Shown: positions 33,918-43,996 of the stretch, piece by piece | Layout: the number at the start of each line of letters is the position of its first letter | Numbering within the stretch: the stretch's first letter is position 1 | Assembly (NCBI RefSeq): GCF_028583425.1 | Contig: NC_072798.1 | Location: 15,068,501-15,132,500 of the forward strand | Source: Eublepharis macularius | Lineage: Eukaryota; Chordata; Lepidosauria; Squamata; Eublepharidae | Length of the DNA: 64,000 bases | Reading direction: 5' to 3' | The notes under the pieces: model-generated | Told to the model about the DNA's origin: nothing | What the model saw: the letters and a program-made list of their open reading frames with translations, nothing else | Database searches by the model: none | Made by a program: the position numbers and the translations under genes

Positions 33918-34253
33918 GAGCCAAAACACACGTTAAGAAATACCTAGGTTCAGCACGTGTTCTCTTACCTCAAGGTTTGCCGGGATCTGTAGGAGTCCTG
34001 GAAGCTTAAAGTTTAGCATTTACAGAGCAGCAAAAAGGGGAAGGGAAATACAGGCGCCTGTATTTTAAGCTTTAAGCTTCCAGGACGCCTTTAAGCTTCC
34101 AGGACGCTTACAGATCCTTTAAGCTTCCAGGACTTTAAGCTTCCAGGACCCCTACAGATCTTTAAGCTTCCAGGACGCCTACAGATCCCGGCAAACCTTG
34201 AGGTAAGAGAACACGTGCTGAACCTAGGTATTTCTTAACGTGTGTTTTGGCTC
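33918..34253. mobile_element. Harbinger-like MITE with internal minisatellite
   Basis: 336 bp. Inverted arms of roughly 90 bp from gagccaaaacacacgttaag to its complement; TAA at 33915-33917 and 34254-34256. Between the arms, 'tttaagcttccagga' is repeated about six times (34070-34185). The insertion splits a SINE-like sequence whose parts lie at about 33800-33914 and 34257-34330. Confidence 0.85.
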
Positions 34254-34399
34254 TAAGTGTCCCCTCTGCCATATGGGGACACTGGCCTACCTTACAGGGC
34301 TGTTGTAAGGATAATAAAATAATGTATGGTATGTGAATTGCCTTCAGCACTGAAAGCAAATCTTGTGGCACCTTAAAGATGAATCAAGCATCGTTTAAC

Positions 34400-35900
34400 A
34401 TTTGTAGATTAGAGTCTACTTTGCCAAAAAAATATAATACTTTAGTATAGTATAAATGTTAATTACCTGTATTATCATTCTGGCTATCTGGTTTCTAAAG
34501 CACAAAAAATAAGAATGCTATATTGATTTTGGCACTGACACTGTAACCACAACACGAGGCTGGCATCCTACCCTCTTTGTGCCAGCATGCTTCTCTTTTA
34601 AGTATTTTTAACTCCACTTTTTCTGAACTTACTTTCTCACTTGACTTTCTCTGTCAATTCCCCCTCCCCACTACCCATGCATCCATCTTTTCCCCCAACC
34701 TGCTTTTTTTGCCCACCCTTAGAAGATCAGAGATAGCCAAGCTCTTTGGCTGAAGCATCAGAAAAAAAGATGCTGTATGGTGAGATACGGGTGGTGATGG
34801 AGAGTGCCCTCAAGTCATAGCGATACAGATGAGGTGGCAGAAAGACAAAGATTGTGCTTTGCCCAACACACGGCAAATGAGCTGAGCACCAGCGGCAATA
34901 CCAGTGCCTCAGGGCGGTCCTCGGATCTGCCAGGCTGGCAGCAGCATGGGTCCAGAAGGGGATCACGGGCATAAGCCAGCCCTTCTGCCTCCTTCCAGGC
35001 CGCAGACCTGATGCACCTTGAGGGCTCGCCTTGGTTGCCTGGGCAGAGAACCAGCCCTGGCTGCCAAGCAAAATGCTGTGTCGGGCCACTGTTCACGTGT
35101 CAGGGGTTGCCAACCCTTCTATCGGGCCCAAATCCCTTAAACGTCCTAAAGTTAGGATTGGCAGGTTTCCTTCTGGCCGTCTTCCTGTGCCTTCGGCAGC
35201 AGCCAGACGCCGTTTATTTTGACCAGTGAAGCTTTCCTCCCCTCTTGCCCTGTGCCAGAGATGAGCCAGATAGGAAACGTTTCACCCTCGGCACATATTT
35301 CTGGCGTTCATGACAAGGAGCGACAGAATGGGGAAAGAGGCAAACCCTGCGGCATGGTGGGAACCAGAGACCGCCTTGAACAGCTTCTCTAGAAGGAAGT
35401 CATGCCCACTGGCTATCCTCTGGCAACTGTCATGTTCCATCTTGCCAGGGGTATCAAGAGCGCCGTCAGTGACACACCGTTCAAATATGCAACTCCACGG
35501 TGACCTTTTCACTGGCAACGGATCCCTTGGGTTCCAGCACGCTAGGGCCAATTCGGTCCCTAATCTCCTTTACAGACTTCTGCCCACAAGACCTTCTTTG
35601 GGGAGTTGCGTTTTCACTGGGAGAGAAAGTCAGCCCGCTCCCTCTTTACACACACATGCCCCCGGATGCTTTGGGAGGGAAAGACTTCCCCTCCATCTCA
35701 GTCAGCAGAGGAAATGTGCGAAAGGAAACAGGATCTAGAGAACATCTGTTAGAAAAGTCTTGGTTGCCAAAGAAGGGGAGGGGGGGGGGGAATACTGGCA
35801 GGATCTCACGTCAGTGCCGAGGGGTGGGGGGGACTGAAGTCATATCTTCCATTAACTCCAACCTTGCCTACCAGCGGCTGGATGCTTGCTGACCTGATTC
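34400..35900. other. Unique sequence, moderately GC-rich, no gene called
   Basis: Several overlapping open frames (for example plus 35310-35738 and 35500-35892) have no recognisable domains, so I do not call them. Confidence 0.4.
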
Positions 35901-36349
35901 GGAGCAATTGATTTGCAAAGCTAAAAAGATCTATAAATAAAACTTGCGGGCTCTTGAAATCCACAAGCAAGCCTCTACGCCCCCAATAACGGTCCAGCCA
36001 GAATTTCGGTTTAACCTACAATTTCCTTTTTCTAGCATGTCGGATTACAAAACCATAAATGTTGGGGAGGGGGCACATTGGATAAAAATGCAACCCCTCC
36101 CCTTTGCATGGCGCTTGGGTCTTTTAACCCTTGCAATCCCGTCAGAGCCTTTAAAAAAAGCGAGCCCCAAATAAAATCCTTTTGCAGAACCCCAAAACAC
36201 CCCACCCAAGACATGAATGGGGGGGAAAAACACATCAAAATGCTATCAGGCTTCTCCCACCCCTCGATCTTATTTCTTTCCAAAGCTCGTCCCTCCAAAT
36301 TCTATTACAGAATAGAGAAGCGCAATAGGAAACGATTCCTTCGCAAGCC

Positions 36350-36940
36350 TCTCCGGAGCACGCAGATGCGCCCCCGGGCATGGTTTTAAAGGGGGGAGCA
36401 ACCGCTTTGCAAACGTGGCCGCTCTGCGCGCATCTCCTCCTCCCCCCTGGATCTTACATTATATTCTGTGTGATGCCCAAGTTACCTTCATCTCGACGGC
36501 CCAATCCGGTCCAAAAAAGATTTAAAAACCGCAAGGAGGGCTTGCTTGCAGTCTTCCTTCCCAGCCCCTTCGGCGGATCTCTGCTTGCAAAGACGGAGCG
36601 CCCGGGCCAAGGGCTCGCCGCCTGTGCAAAAGCAAGCCCGGAGACCGCGGGCGGGACACGTTGCAAAGTCAGCTTAGAATGAAGCGGCGGTGGATTCTCG
36701 CCTGCTCCGATTGCATCACGGGCAGGAAGCCGCAATTCCCGCAGGCGCCGCTAGGGGGTAGCGGAGCGGCTTGGAGAAGCGAAAACCCACACCATTTGCA
36801 GGGGCGCAACGACGCAACGTCGCCTCGGCGGCTTTCTCTCTGCTTTCACGCGTGCTGGACACTGGACTTTCCATCCACGTCGAGCGATCCTCGGCAAGTG
36901 GGTTTTCCTGTTTCCAACAGGACAAGCCAGCCATTTGCAC
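36350..36940. promoter_or_regulatory. CpG-rich unique island, candidate promoter
   Basis: Dense CpG dinucleotides ('gacggagcgcccgggccaag', 'cgcaacgacgcaacgtcgcc') in unique sequence, flanked by CpG-poor DNA. The minus-strand stretch 'ggtttttaaatctt' lies about 35 bp upstream of the ATG at 36491. Synteny in other vertebrates (RECQL, GOLT1B, SPX in order) would put SPX on this strand and side of GOLT1B. The island could also belong to a non-coding RNA or to a gene on the plus strand. Confidence 0.5.
36486..36491 (-). CDS. Tentative first coding exon (Met-Lys) of spexin
   Basis: On the minus strand gagATGAAG is followed directly by gtaact, a plausible splice donor. Known spexin precursors begin Met-Lys, and SPX lies just downstream of GOLT1B on the same strand in other vertebrates. 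Against it: two codons prove nothing by themselves, I do not know that the exon boundary falls here in SPX, and I did not find an NWTPQAMLYLKG-coding exon to the left. Treat as a lead only. Confidence 0.15.
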
Positions 36941-37094
36941 TGAGAAGTGGACCGAAAGCGCATTATTCAGCTTATGTGGAAGCAGAACCTAGTGTTGGTC
37001 AGCATCAGGGTGCTTTTCAAGTTTACCGCTTGAGGCCGAGAGTGCCTCTGAGCCACGTGCAGAGAGCCTTCTTGCTTTTGCAACACCAGGATTG

Positions 37095-37275
37095 GAATCC
37101 AGCGGCACTTTAGAGACCAACGAGATTTGCAGGGTATAAGCTTTTGAGAATCAGAACTTCCTTTCCTTCCCTCTCCCTTGATTCTCAAAAGCTTGATACC
37201 CTGAAAATCTTGTGGTTCTCCAAGGTGCCACTGGACTCCAGTCCTGCTGTTCTACTGCAGACCAACAGGGCTACC
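37095..37275. mobile_element. Fold-back retroelement, second subfamily
   Basis: 'tttgcagggtataagctttt' on one side, 'aaaagcttgataccctgaaa' on the other, ending 'ctgcagaccaacagggctac'. Related copies are at 40003, 51048, 55206 and 62565. Confidence 0.6.
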
Positions 37276-37469
37276 TACCTGAAATTTGCTTTTGCAAATA
37301 CCTTTTGACAGTGGCATCCCTATGGAATCTGAAGGAGATCTTCTAGGGGCTTGGATCGATGGAAGAGAGGAGAATTTGTCCTTGTGCTTGGAAAGAACAG
37401 CTGGACTGGAGGGATTCATCTCTAGCACCCATTTCCAGTGTTCGGATGCCACTGCTGTGGAAGTTGTGG

Positions 37470-37690
37470 ATTTATTTGCTTCATTTTTACTCCGCCTTTC
37501 TGCCCAGCGGGGACCCAAAGCGGCTTACACCTTCATTCTTTTCTCCTCTCCATTTTATTGTCACAAAAAGCCTCCAAGTTAGTTAGGCTGAGAGAGAGAG
37601 AGTGGTCCAAGGACACCTATCAGAGATGGGATTCGAAACTGGGTCTCCAGGATCCTAGTCTGACACTAACCACTATGCCACACTGGCTCT
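37470..37690 (-). mobile_element. tRNA-derived SINE
   Basis: 'cttcatttttactccgcctt' to 'gacactaaccactatgccac', reverse orientation. Confidence 0.75.
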
Positions 37691-37767
37691 TTTCTTTGTG
37701 GAAAAATCACACATGCTGTATCATCATCATCGTTGTCAAGTCACAACCATCTCATGGCATTATCCAT

Positions 37768-37888
37768 TGTTGGATAATGCACTCTCAATGCACCTTAGAA
37801 CTGGATTTTCCTGTGTGAAATAGGAAATCACAGTTGCAAATGATTGCTAAAGTGTATTGAGAGTGCATTGTCCAACGAGCATGGAAGC
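37768..37888. mobile_element. Short palindromic MITE, relative of 30899 copy
   Basis: 'ttggataatgcactctcaat' and 'attgagagtgcattgtccaa' are inverted partners. Same family as the insert at 30899-31049. Confidence 0.6.
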
Positions 37889-37934
37889 AGCCTGCCCTGA
37901 CCCTCCTCCAATAGTCAGAAGATGGGATGAATGC

Positions 37935-38386
37935 TGGGCTGCCAACCTCTGGCTAGGGCCCAGAGCTTTCCTGGAATGACATAGATGCAGAGGAGTTAGC
38001 CATGTTAGTCTGTAGTAGCAAAATCAAAAAGAGTCCAGTAGCACCTTTAAGACTAACCAACTTTATTGTAGCATAAGCTTTTGAGAATCACAGTTCTCTT
38101 CGTCAGATGCATGGAGGGCAAGAAGAAACTGGTCAGATATATAGGTGGAGAGGGGAAGGAGAAGTAGATGCAAACAGTAGCTTCTGATATGGAGATCAGT
38201 TTGCTTCTGTTAAGGAAGTCAGTTACTGACAGCTGACTACAGAGATCAGTTCACCTGGAGAAAATGGCCACCGGCGTTGAGGCTCTACGACATTATACCC
38301 CACTGAGGAGCCTCTCCCAAAACCTGCCCTTTCCTCTCTCCACCCCCAAATCTCCAGGAATTTCCAAAACCAGAGTTGGCAACCCA
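37935..38386 (-). mobile_element. hAT-like MITE (TAGGGTTGCC family) with nested insertion
   Basis: Left end gggctgccaacc, right end gagttggcaaccca. The middle is replaced by 37982-38228, which belongs to the fold-back retroelement family in its long, single-armed form. Confidence 0.7.
37982..38228 (-). mobile_element. Long-form copy of the fold-back retroelement
   Basis: Starts 'agatgcagaggagttagcca', includes 'gactaaccaactttattg' and 'cgtcagatgcatggagggca', then continues into unique family sequence instead of folding back. This copy shows that the element's terminal ~130 bp is the part inverted in other copies. Confidence 0.6.
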
Positions 38387-38729
38387 TTCTCTATGGCCTG
38401 ATAAGAATTGGGATGTAGATGAACAGAAGTACCCATAAACTATAAGAATGCTGTTCCTTTGTGTAACCAGCCTTAGGGATCTTCATGGATAAGTAGGTAG
38501 GCTGAAAGTCCAACCAAATATAGAATTACTACTACTACTATATGGTCCTTTGCTTGAGAAGCAGTGCCTTTTTAGGGATTGCCCCAGAGTTCTGACACAA
38601 CCTCCCCCCAGAAAGTGTGATTATCTTCTCTCATGTTCCAGACAGTGGTGTAAGACCCATTTGCTTACAAAGGGCTTTGGATAGGATGAGGAAATGCATT
38701 TGAAGGGGTAGTTATTTCAGTAAACATGG

Positions 38730-38960
38730 TTTAATAACAACAACAGTGCTTATATACTGCTCTTCTAGACAGATGAATGTCTCATCCAGAGTGGTGAACA
38801 AGTTAGTGTTATTATTATCTTTCCCCCGCCCCATACAACTGGGGAGCTGGGGCTGAGAGGAGTGGCTTACCCAAGGCCACCCACTGAGCTCATGGCAGCA
38901 GTGGGATTCCAACCAGCAGAATGCTGATTCGCAGCCTGACCACTTAACCACTTCTTCTGC
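38730..38960 (-). mobile_element. tRNA-derived SINE, variant subfamily
   Basis: 'tatatactgctcttctagac', 'cccaaggccacccactgagc', 'gcagcctgaccacttaacca'. Confidence 0.75.
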
Positions 38961-39541
38961 TGTTGTACGTACTGATTTTGTGAACTCCTGCCCTCAAGTC
39001 ATAGCTGACCTATGGTGACCCCTAGTGGGGTCTGTGTTAGGGGTGTTTTAAAATTGCCTTGTGAACAGACTTGAGAACCTTGCAACTGCATATGCAATAC
39101 TGTAAATATTTCATCTTCACAACAAACCTCTCCGGTTGCCTTAAAGGGGGGAGCCCTCCCAAGCCATCCACATTTCACAAATCTCTCATCCCGACCTGCT
39201 GCTGCTGTGTTTTGAATCATTGCAATTTGGCTCAGCAACCCTCTGAAGCCTGGAGCACATCGAAATCAGGGAGAGCAGCCCCGGTTTGTGCAGCACAGGA
39301 AAACAGGAGCAAGTCGTTGCAGAGGGGGAGCGTTGCCATGGAAACGTTCAAATGATAAGCCAGCAGTGAATGAGGAGGCCGATAGCATCTTTTTTTGTCA
39401 GCCAGTGGCGCAGGCTTTCAGGAAAACAAAACTAGCAAGCGGCCAACCAAAGGTGGTTGACGGGAGCTTAATTAGCAAAATCTCCTATTTGCTGTTTGCA
39501 GGACTCAGTTCTTTGGGAGGAGAGTTAAAATTCACAAGATT

Positions 39542-39881
39542 CAGTGCAGCAATTACGGAATGACGTTCATATAGTGATAAATATTGAATATAAAGCTATG
39601 ATAAGATGGAAATGGTCAAATATTAATGACAAGGTAGATTGCATAATTTATTTAGTTTGTGAAGGTAAAGGTGAAAATACTCAATAGCTGGAATAGTATA
39701 TGTATTCTTTAATATTGATTAACTCTGATTAAGATATGTTTTGAGTACTCTGTATTTTACTCTTGAGTACTCTGTATTTAACTCTTGTAGTGCAAAATCC
39801 TACCCCTCCTTTGACCCTGTAACTCCCCCTCTTTTTTCTGTGCCCTTTTTATTTTGGAAATATTAAAAAAAAAATCAAAGG
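39542..39881 (+). mobile_element. L1-like LINE 3' end
   Basis: Perfect 15-bp duplication aaaattcacaagatt at 39527-39541 and 39882-39896, with an A-rich 3' end just before the right copy. 5' truncated, 340 bp. Confidence 0.8.
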
Positions 39882-40002
39882 AAAATTCACAAGATTTGAG
39901 AACTCCTGGCCACATTCCAGATTATATTGCAGAATGGTGAAAAAGAGGTTGGGGTGGGGGGCTGCAGAAAGTGTACTCTGGTTTTTGATGAGCAAGATTC
40001 GG

Positions 40003-40085
40003 GTCCAGTAGCACCTTAGAGACCAACTAAATTTCCAGGGTATGAGGTTTCGAGAGTCAGCGCTGCCTTCGCCAGATACGAGAAG
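40003..40085. mobile_element. Fold-back retroelement fragment, second subfamily
   Basis: 'gtccagtagcaccttagaga', 'tccagggtatgaggtttcga'. One arm only. Confidence 0.55.
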
Positions 40086-40225
40086 TGGGAAAAGGAAGGA
40101 GGTCTTTAGAATCCAGGCAGAGGGTGGGAGGAGTAAATGAGAATGTCAGGAAGCTAGCTATAATCCATGTTGTAATTGGCCTGATAGCGCATGAGTGCAG
40201 AGTACAGAAAATTAACATTTGTAAT

Positions 40226-40468
40226 CAGAGCTTTTTTTCTGGGAAAAGAGGTGGTGGAACTCAGTGGGTTGCCCTTGAAGAAAATAGTCACATGGCTGGT
40301 GGCCCCGCCCCCTGATCTCCAGACAGAGGGGAGTTGAGATTGCCCTCTGCGCCGGCAATCCAAACTCCCCTCTGTCTAGAGATCAGGGGGCGGGGCCACC
40401 AGCCATGTGACCATTTTCAAGAGGTTCCAGAACTCCGTTCCCCGCGTTCCCACTGAAAAAAAGCCCTG
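40226..40468. mobile_element. Palindromic hAT-like MITE, CAGGGC family, copy 3
   Basis: 243 bp with perfect 8-bp duplication tttgtaat at 40218-40225 and 40469-40476. Slightly shorter central loop than the other copies. Confidence 0.9.
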
Positions 40469-40889
40469 TTTGTAATGCAAGAAAAAGTCTATGTCCTGAT
40501 TCAACCCTGGAGGCTCCATTGTTCCAAATTTGCAAATAAACTCAATTTCAGCAATTTTGTTTGATGTGCCACTTGGGCCTTCCTTTTGACCATATTTAAG
40601 CACCATGGCACTTTGCATGCAGAAATCTCCAAATGAAAGTTATCATTCCTCGTAATCCTGCCTGCCCTCCAACGATGCTCAGAGGCATAGCTGCACCTCA
40701 AGCTCCACGGCCCAAGTTGGGAGTGAGTCAGACCCTGGATGCAATGAGTTGGGTCCGGTGGAAGTACCCAGAGTAGTGGGCAAAATGGCTCTTTCGCCAC
40801 CTTCCCCAAACAACCCCAAACTTCTCTCTGCAGATTGAGAGACAAGCAAAATGCATGAGATCAAGCACTGCAGAGACAAGTGGGAATCG

Positions 40890-41165
40890 GGTAAAATGTT
40901 TACTTCATTTGTACCCCCCTTTTCTTCCCAGTGGGGACACAAAGTAGTTTACGGTATTTTCCTCTCCTCCATTTTATCCTCGCAGCTCTATGAGATAGGT
41001 TAGGCTGTGTGCATGATTGGCCCAAGGTTTCCCAGGGAGCTTCCATGGCATCTAAACTTGGATTTACTTCACTTATACCTTGTTTTTCTCCCCCAAGGGG
41101 CTTGCTATCATTCTCTCCCACATCTTATCCTCACAATCACCTTGCGAGGTAGGTTACACTGAATT
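40890..41165 (-). mobile_element. Two adjacent tRNA-SINE fragments
   Basis: 40890-41058 and 41060-41165 each contain the 'tttacttcattt' / 'tcctcacaa' tail-side blocks in reverse orientation. Confidence 0.6.
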
Positions 41166-41419
41166 GTGTCTCTCTTTCTCTTCCATTTGGGGCTTACAAC
41201 AGAGGAGGAAAAGACAATTTCACTTTATTCTCTCTTGTTGCTGTAGACTACATCCTGTGGCCTATTTTGCTTGGGAGGCTCTCCCAAATCTCAAGAGGAG
41301 TCTTGGAACAAATGACAGGCTGCTGGGGGTGGGGGTGGGCGGGGAGGTGAGGAAAGATCCGCTCTGCCACTTTGTTTGGTAACTCCTCTGCTAGATCCAA
41401 CCCGTTATCTTGCCCTAAA

Positions 41420-41960
41420 CCTTCCAACAACCCTGTAAGGTTAAGTCAGCGTAATTGTTCCTGTAACAGAAAAGGGTACAAAAGCAGAAAGCAGGCTTGC
41501 CTAAGATTGCTTAGTTTGTTCATCAGTGGTCCCCAACCGTTTTGGCACCAGGGACCGATTTCGTGGAAGACAATTTTTCCATGGACCGGGTGGTGGTGGT
41601 GGTTTCAGAATAATACAATTGTGCACTTTATTTCTATTATTACATTATAATATATAATGAAATAATTATACAACTTGCCACAATGCAGAATCAGTGGGAG
41701 CCCTGAGCTTGTTTTCCTGCAACTAGACAGTCCCATCTGGAGGTGATAGGCGACCACTTACCTCACCTGCTCCCTGGAGCCGCCTCTGTGCTCACCCGCC
41801 ACTCACCTCCTGTGCGGCCCAGTTGCTAACAGCCCACAGACCGGTCCCGGTCCACGGACTGGGGGTTGGGGACCCCTGTTGTTAATGACTGAAGCAAGAT
41901 TCAAACCAGGCCCCCCCCTAAAGCATAGCTCATTTCTTTAGCCACCATGCTACACCAGCT
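41420..41960 (-). mobile_element. tRNA-derived SINE split by a hAT element
   Basis: 'ccaacaaccctgtaaggtta' at left; after the insertion 'gattcaaaccaggc' and 'gccaccatgctacaccagct' complete the SINE head. Confidence 0.6.
41524..41878. mobile_element. hAT element resembling mammalian MER1/Charlie
   Basis: 355 bp, starting cagtggtccccaaccgtttt and ending gttggggacccctg, with 8-bp duplication ttgttcat / ttgttaat (41516-41523, 41879-41886). Interior blocks such as 'ggaccgatttcgtggaagac', 'agtgggagccctgagcttgt' and 'gcaactagacagtcccatct' match my memory of MER1-type (Charlie3-related) sequence from mammals. The resemblance needs a database search. Confidence 0.7.
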
Positions 41961-41963
41961 CTT

Positions 41964-42980
41964 GTGCACACACTGTGTACCATTATATATTTCAAATCTA
42001 AAGAACACTTTGCCTGTATAGCCATTTTACAAAGGGGCCAAGAAAGACCCAACTCCCCTGTAAAGAAACACTTCCCCAGAAGGTTGACACATCACAACAA
42101 AACTGGTATGCAGGCTTGTGGAAAAAATTGTGTTAAATCATTTTTTAAAAAGGAATCTGAGATGACAAGCTTCAGCCTCCACGAGAAGTCATAGGCTGTA
42201 TGAATTTCCGTTCTGTTGCCTGCTTCCAGTTCTGCTGCTCCCTCTCAGGTTTTAAACCCCCCTAAAAGTCAATACAAAATGAAAAGGCACTTCTGGTTTG
42301 ATTTATGGAAGAGTAAATGGCTCCTGTCAGCAGGCTTGTAAGAAACAGCTTCTGAAGAATGCACCTAATCAGCACTCCCGAGGAGACCGTAGGAGCAGAA
42401 GCATCTTTTACAGGAGTCTGAGTCACTGCCAGGTCCAGGGACGGGGCTTCATTTGGTGCTCTGGTAGTTTCTTCCTTTGGGTCCAGTCCCCCTAGCCAGA
42501 CGGAGGTGATGGTGAATGACAGTCGTTTCTTCTCCCCCCGCAACAAGACAGGCAAGCAGATGGCTTGCAGCCAGGAACTGGTAGTGGGGCCACAGTAATA
42601 AATGCGTCATGAGATTTCATCCATTTGTCATACAGTGACAGGGGCTTGAACCAGATAACCCACGGCCTGAGGCTTAGACCCAGCCCTGTGATCTGCCTGA
42701 GTGTTTGCATGTCATGTTCCAGAAGTCAACAGTGACGTGCAATATCCACTTTTCCTGACTGGCAAGCAGTAGGGGGCGCCCTGAGTTGGCTGGATGCACA
42801 TGCTTGCTCCATTTTGTGAAAGCACCTGCAGAAGACTGCCTGGAATATCATCCCAGACAAGACAGATTGGTTATGTTGACCCTCCCAACAGAAACCTTAG
42901 GAAAGCTTCCAACACAGGGCTATTTTTTCCCATTTAGATAGGTAAAAAGTCAGACGTTTGATTACCAGTTCATAGAAAAA
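41964..42980. other. Unique sequence
   Basis: No repeat or exon recognised. It separates the SINE cluster from the likely GOLT1B 3' UTR. Confidence 0.35.
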
Positions 42981-43494
42981 GTACCTTTTTATTCAAGGTA
43001 TGACAAGAGTATTTACAGTGTTCATTTAATCCAGACAAGATCTGTGTACGATTCCTAAAGCAGCAACGAAGAGTTACATTTAAATGGAGGGGAAAGACTT
43101 TTATTAGAGATGATGCCTTTGTTTCTTGCAAAAGGTTACAACGCATGAGCCGGATCCTGGGCACGTCTCTTTGGAAAGATTTCCAATTGAGTTCAGTGGC
43201 ACTTACTCTCAAGTAAGTGTATAAACTAGCAGCCGTAAGACTAAGGACTCGTTCTAACTGCTTTGTAATACCAACTTTGCCTGGCTTTGTATTCACCAAA
43301 GACCATCACCTTCAAAGGAACAGACGTGTTCCTATTAAGTCTTCCTATCTCTGCTGCTGACTGTGAGCTGGAGCTTGGAGGGAAGTCATGACGCTGCCCC
43401 CAGCCTAAAATCTTCAAGAAGGTTTAAACACAGCATCCTAATCTGAAGAAAGTTAAGGTATTGCCTTCTTTTTCACTATCATCCTAGAATTCCC

Positions 43495-43542
43495 GTGCAT
43501 GCATGCGCGTGCACACGTGCGCACGCACGCACATGCACACAC
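43495..43542. repeat. Alternating purine-pyrimidine tract
   Basis: 'tgcatgcatgcgcgtgcaca' continuing as cgtgcgcacgcacg. Strict alternation over about 45 bp gives strong Z-DNA potential. Confidence 0.8.
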
Positions 43543-43836
43543 CCCATTCCAAATACTTTCCTAATCAAGTAGGACCATCAGAAGACAAAAACAAGAATTA
43601 CATCAAATTTGCAGCTGATCACTTTAAAAAAAAAATCCAACACCTTCACAATGTCTTTTTTCATTTTTACAAAGGGGTGCTCGAATGAGATTCCCAACAC
43701 ACAAACTGAAGCTTTTCTATCCAATCAGAGGGCTACAATTAGGGTTTCTATCACTGTCACTGTTAGGTAATACAGGTCCCTTCCATGAGTCAAGTAAAAC
43801 AGAAACCAATGAGAGAGCTGTGTGGGTATGGTTAAT

Positions 43837-43996
43837 CAGAAAGAGTCCAGTAGCACCTTTAAGACTAACCAACTTTATTGTAGCATATAACTTTATTGTA
43901 TTGTAGCTACAATAAAGTTGGTTAGTCTTGAAGGTGCTACTGGACTCTTTCTGATTTTGCTACTACAGACTAACACGGCTAAATCCTCTGCATCTA
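43837..43996. mobile_element. Fold-back retroelement with 14-bp target duplication
   Basis: Flanked by tgggtatggttaat at 43823-43836 and 43997-44010. Arms pair 'gactaaccaactttattg' with 'caataaagttggttagtc'-type sequence; the end is 'ctaaatcctctgcatctat'. Confidence 0.8.

Noticed and set aside
35310-35892. Overlapping plus-strand open frames of 142 and 130 codons
   Set aside because: No domain, no splice context and the frames overlap each other.
36661-37113. 150-codon open frame on the plus strand in the CpG island
   Set aside because: It runs from the island into a fold-back repeat; high GC explains the lack of stops. No domain seen.
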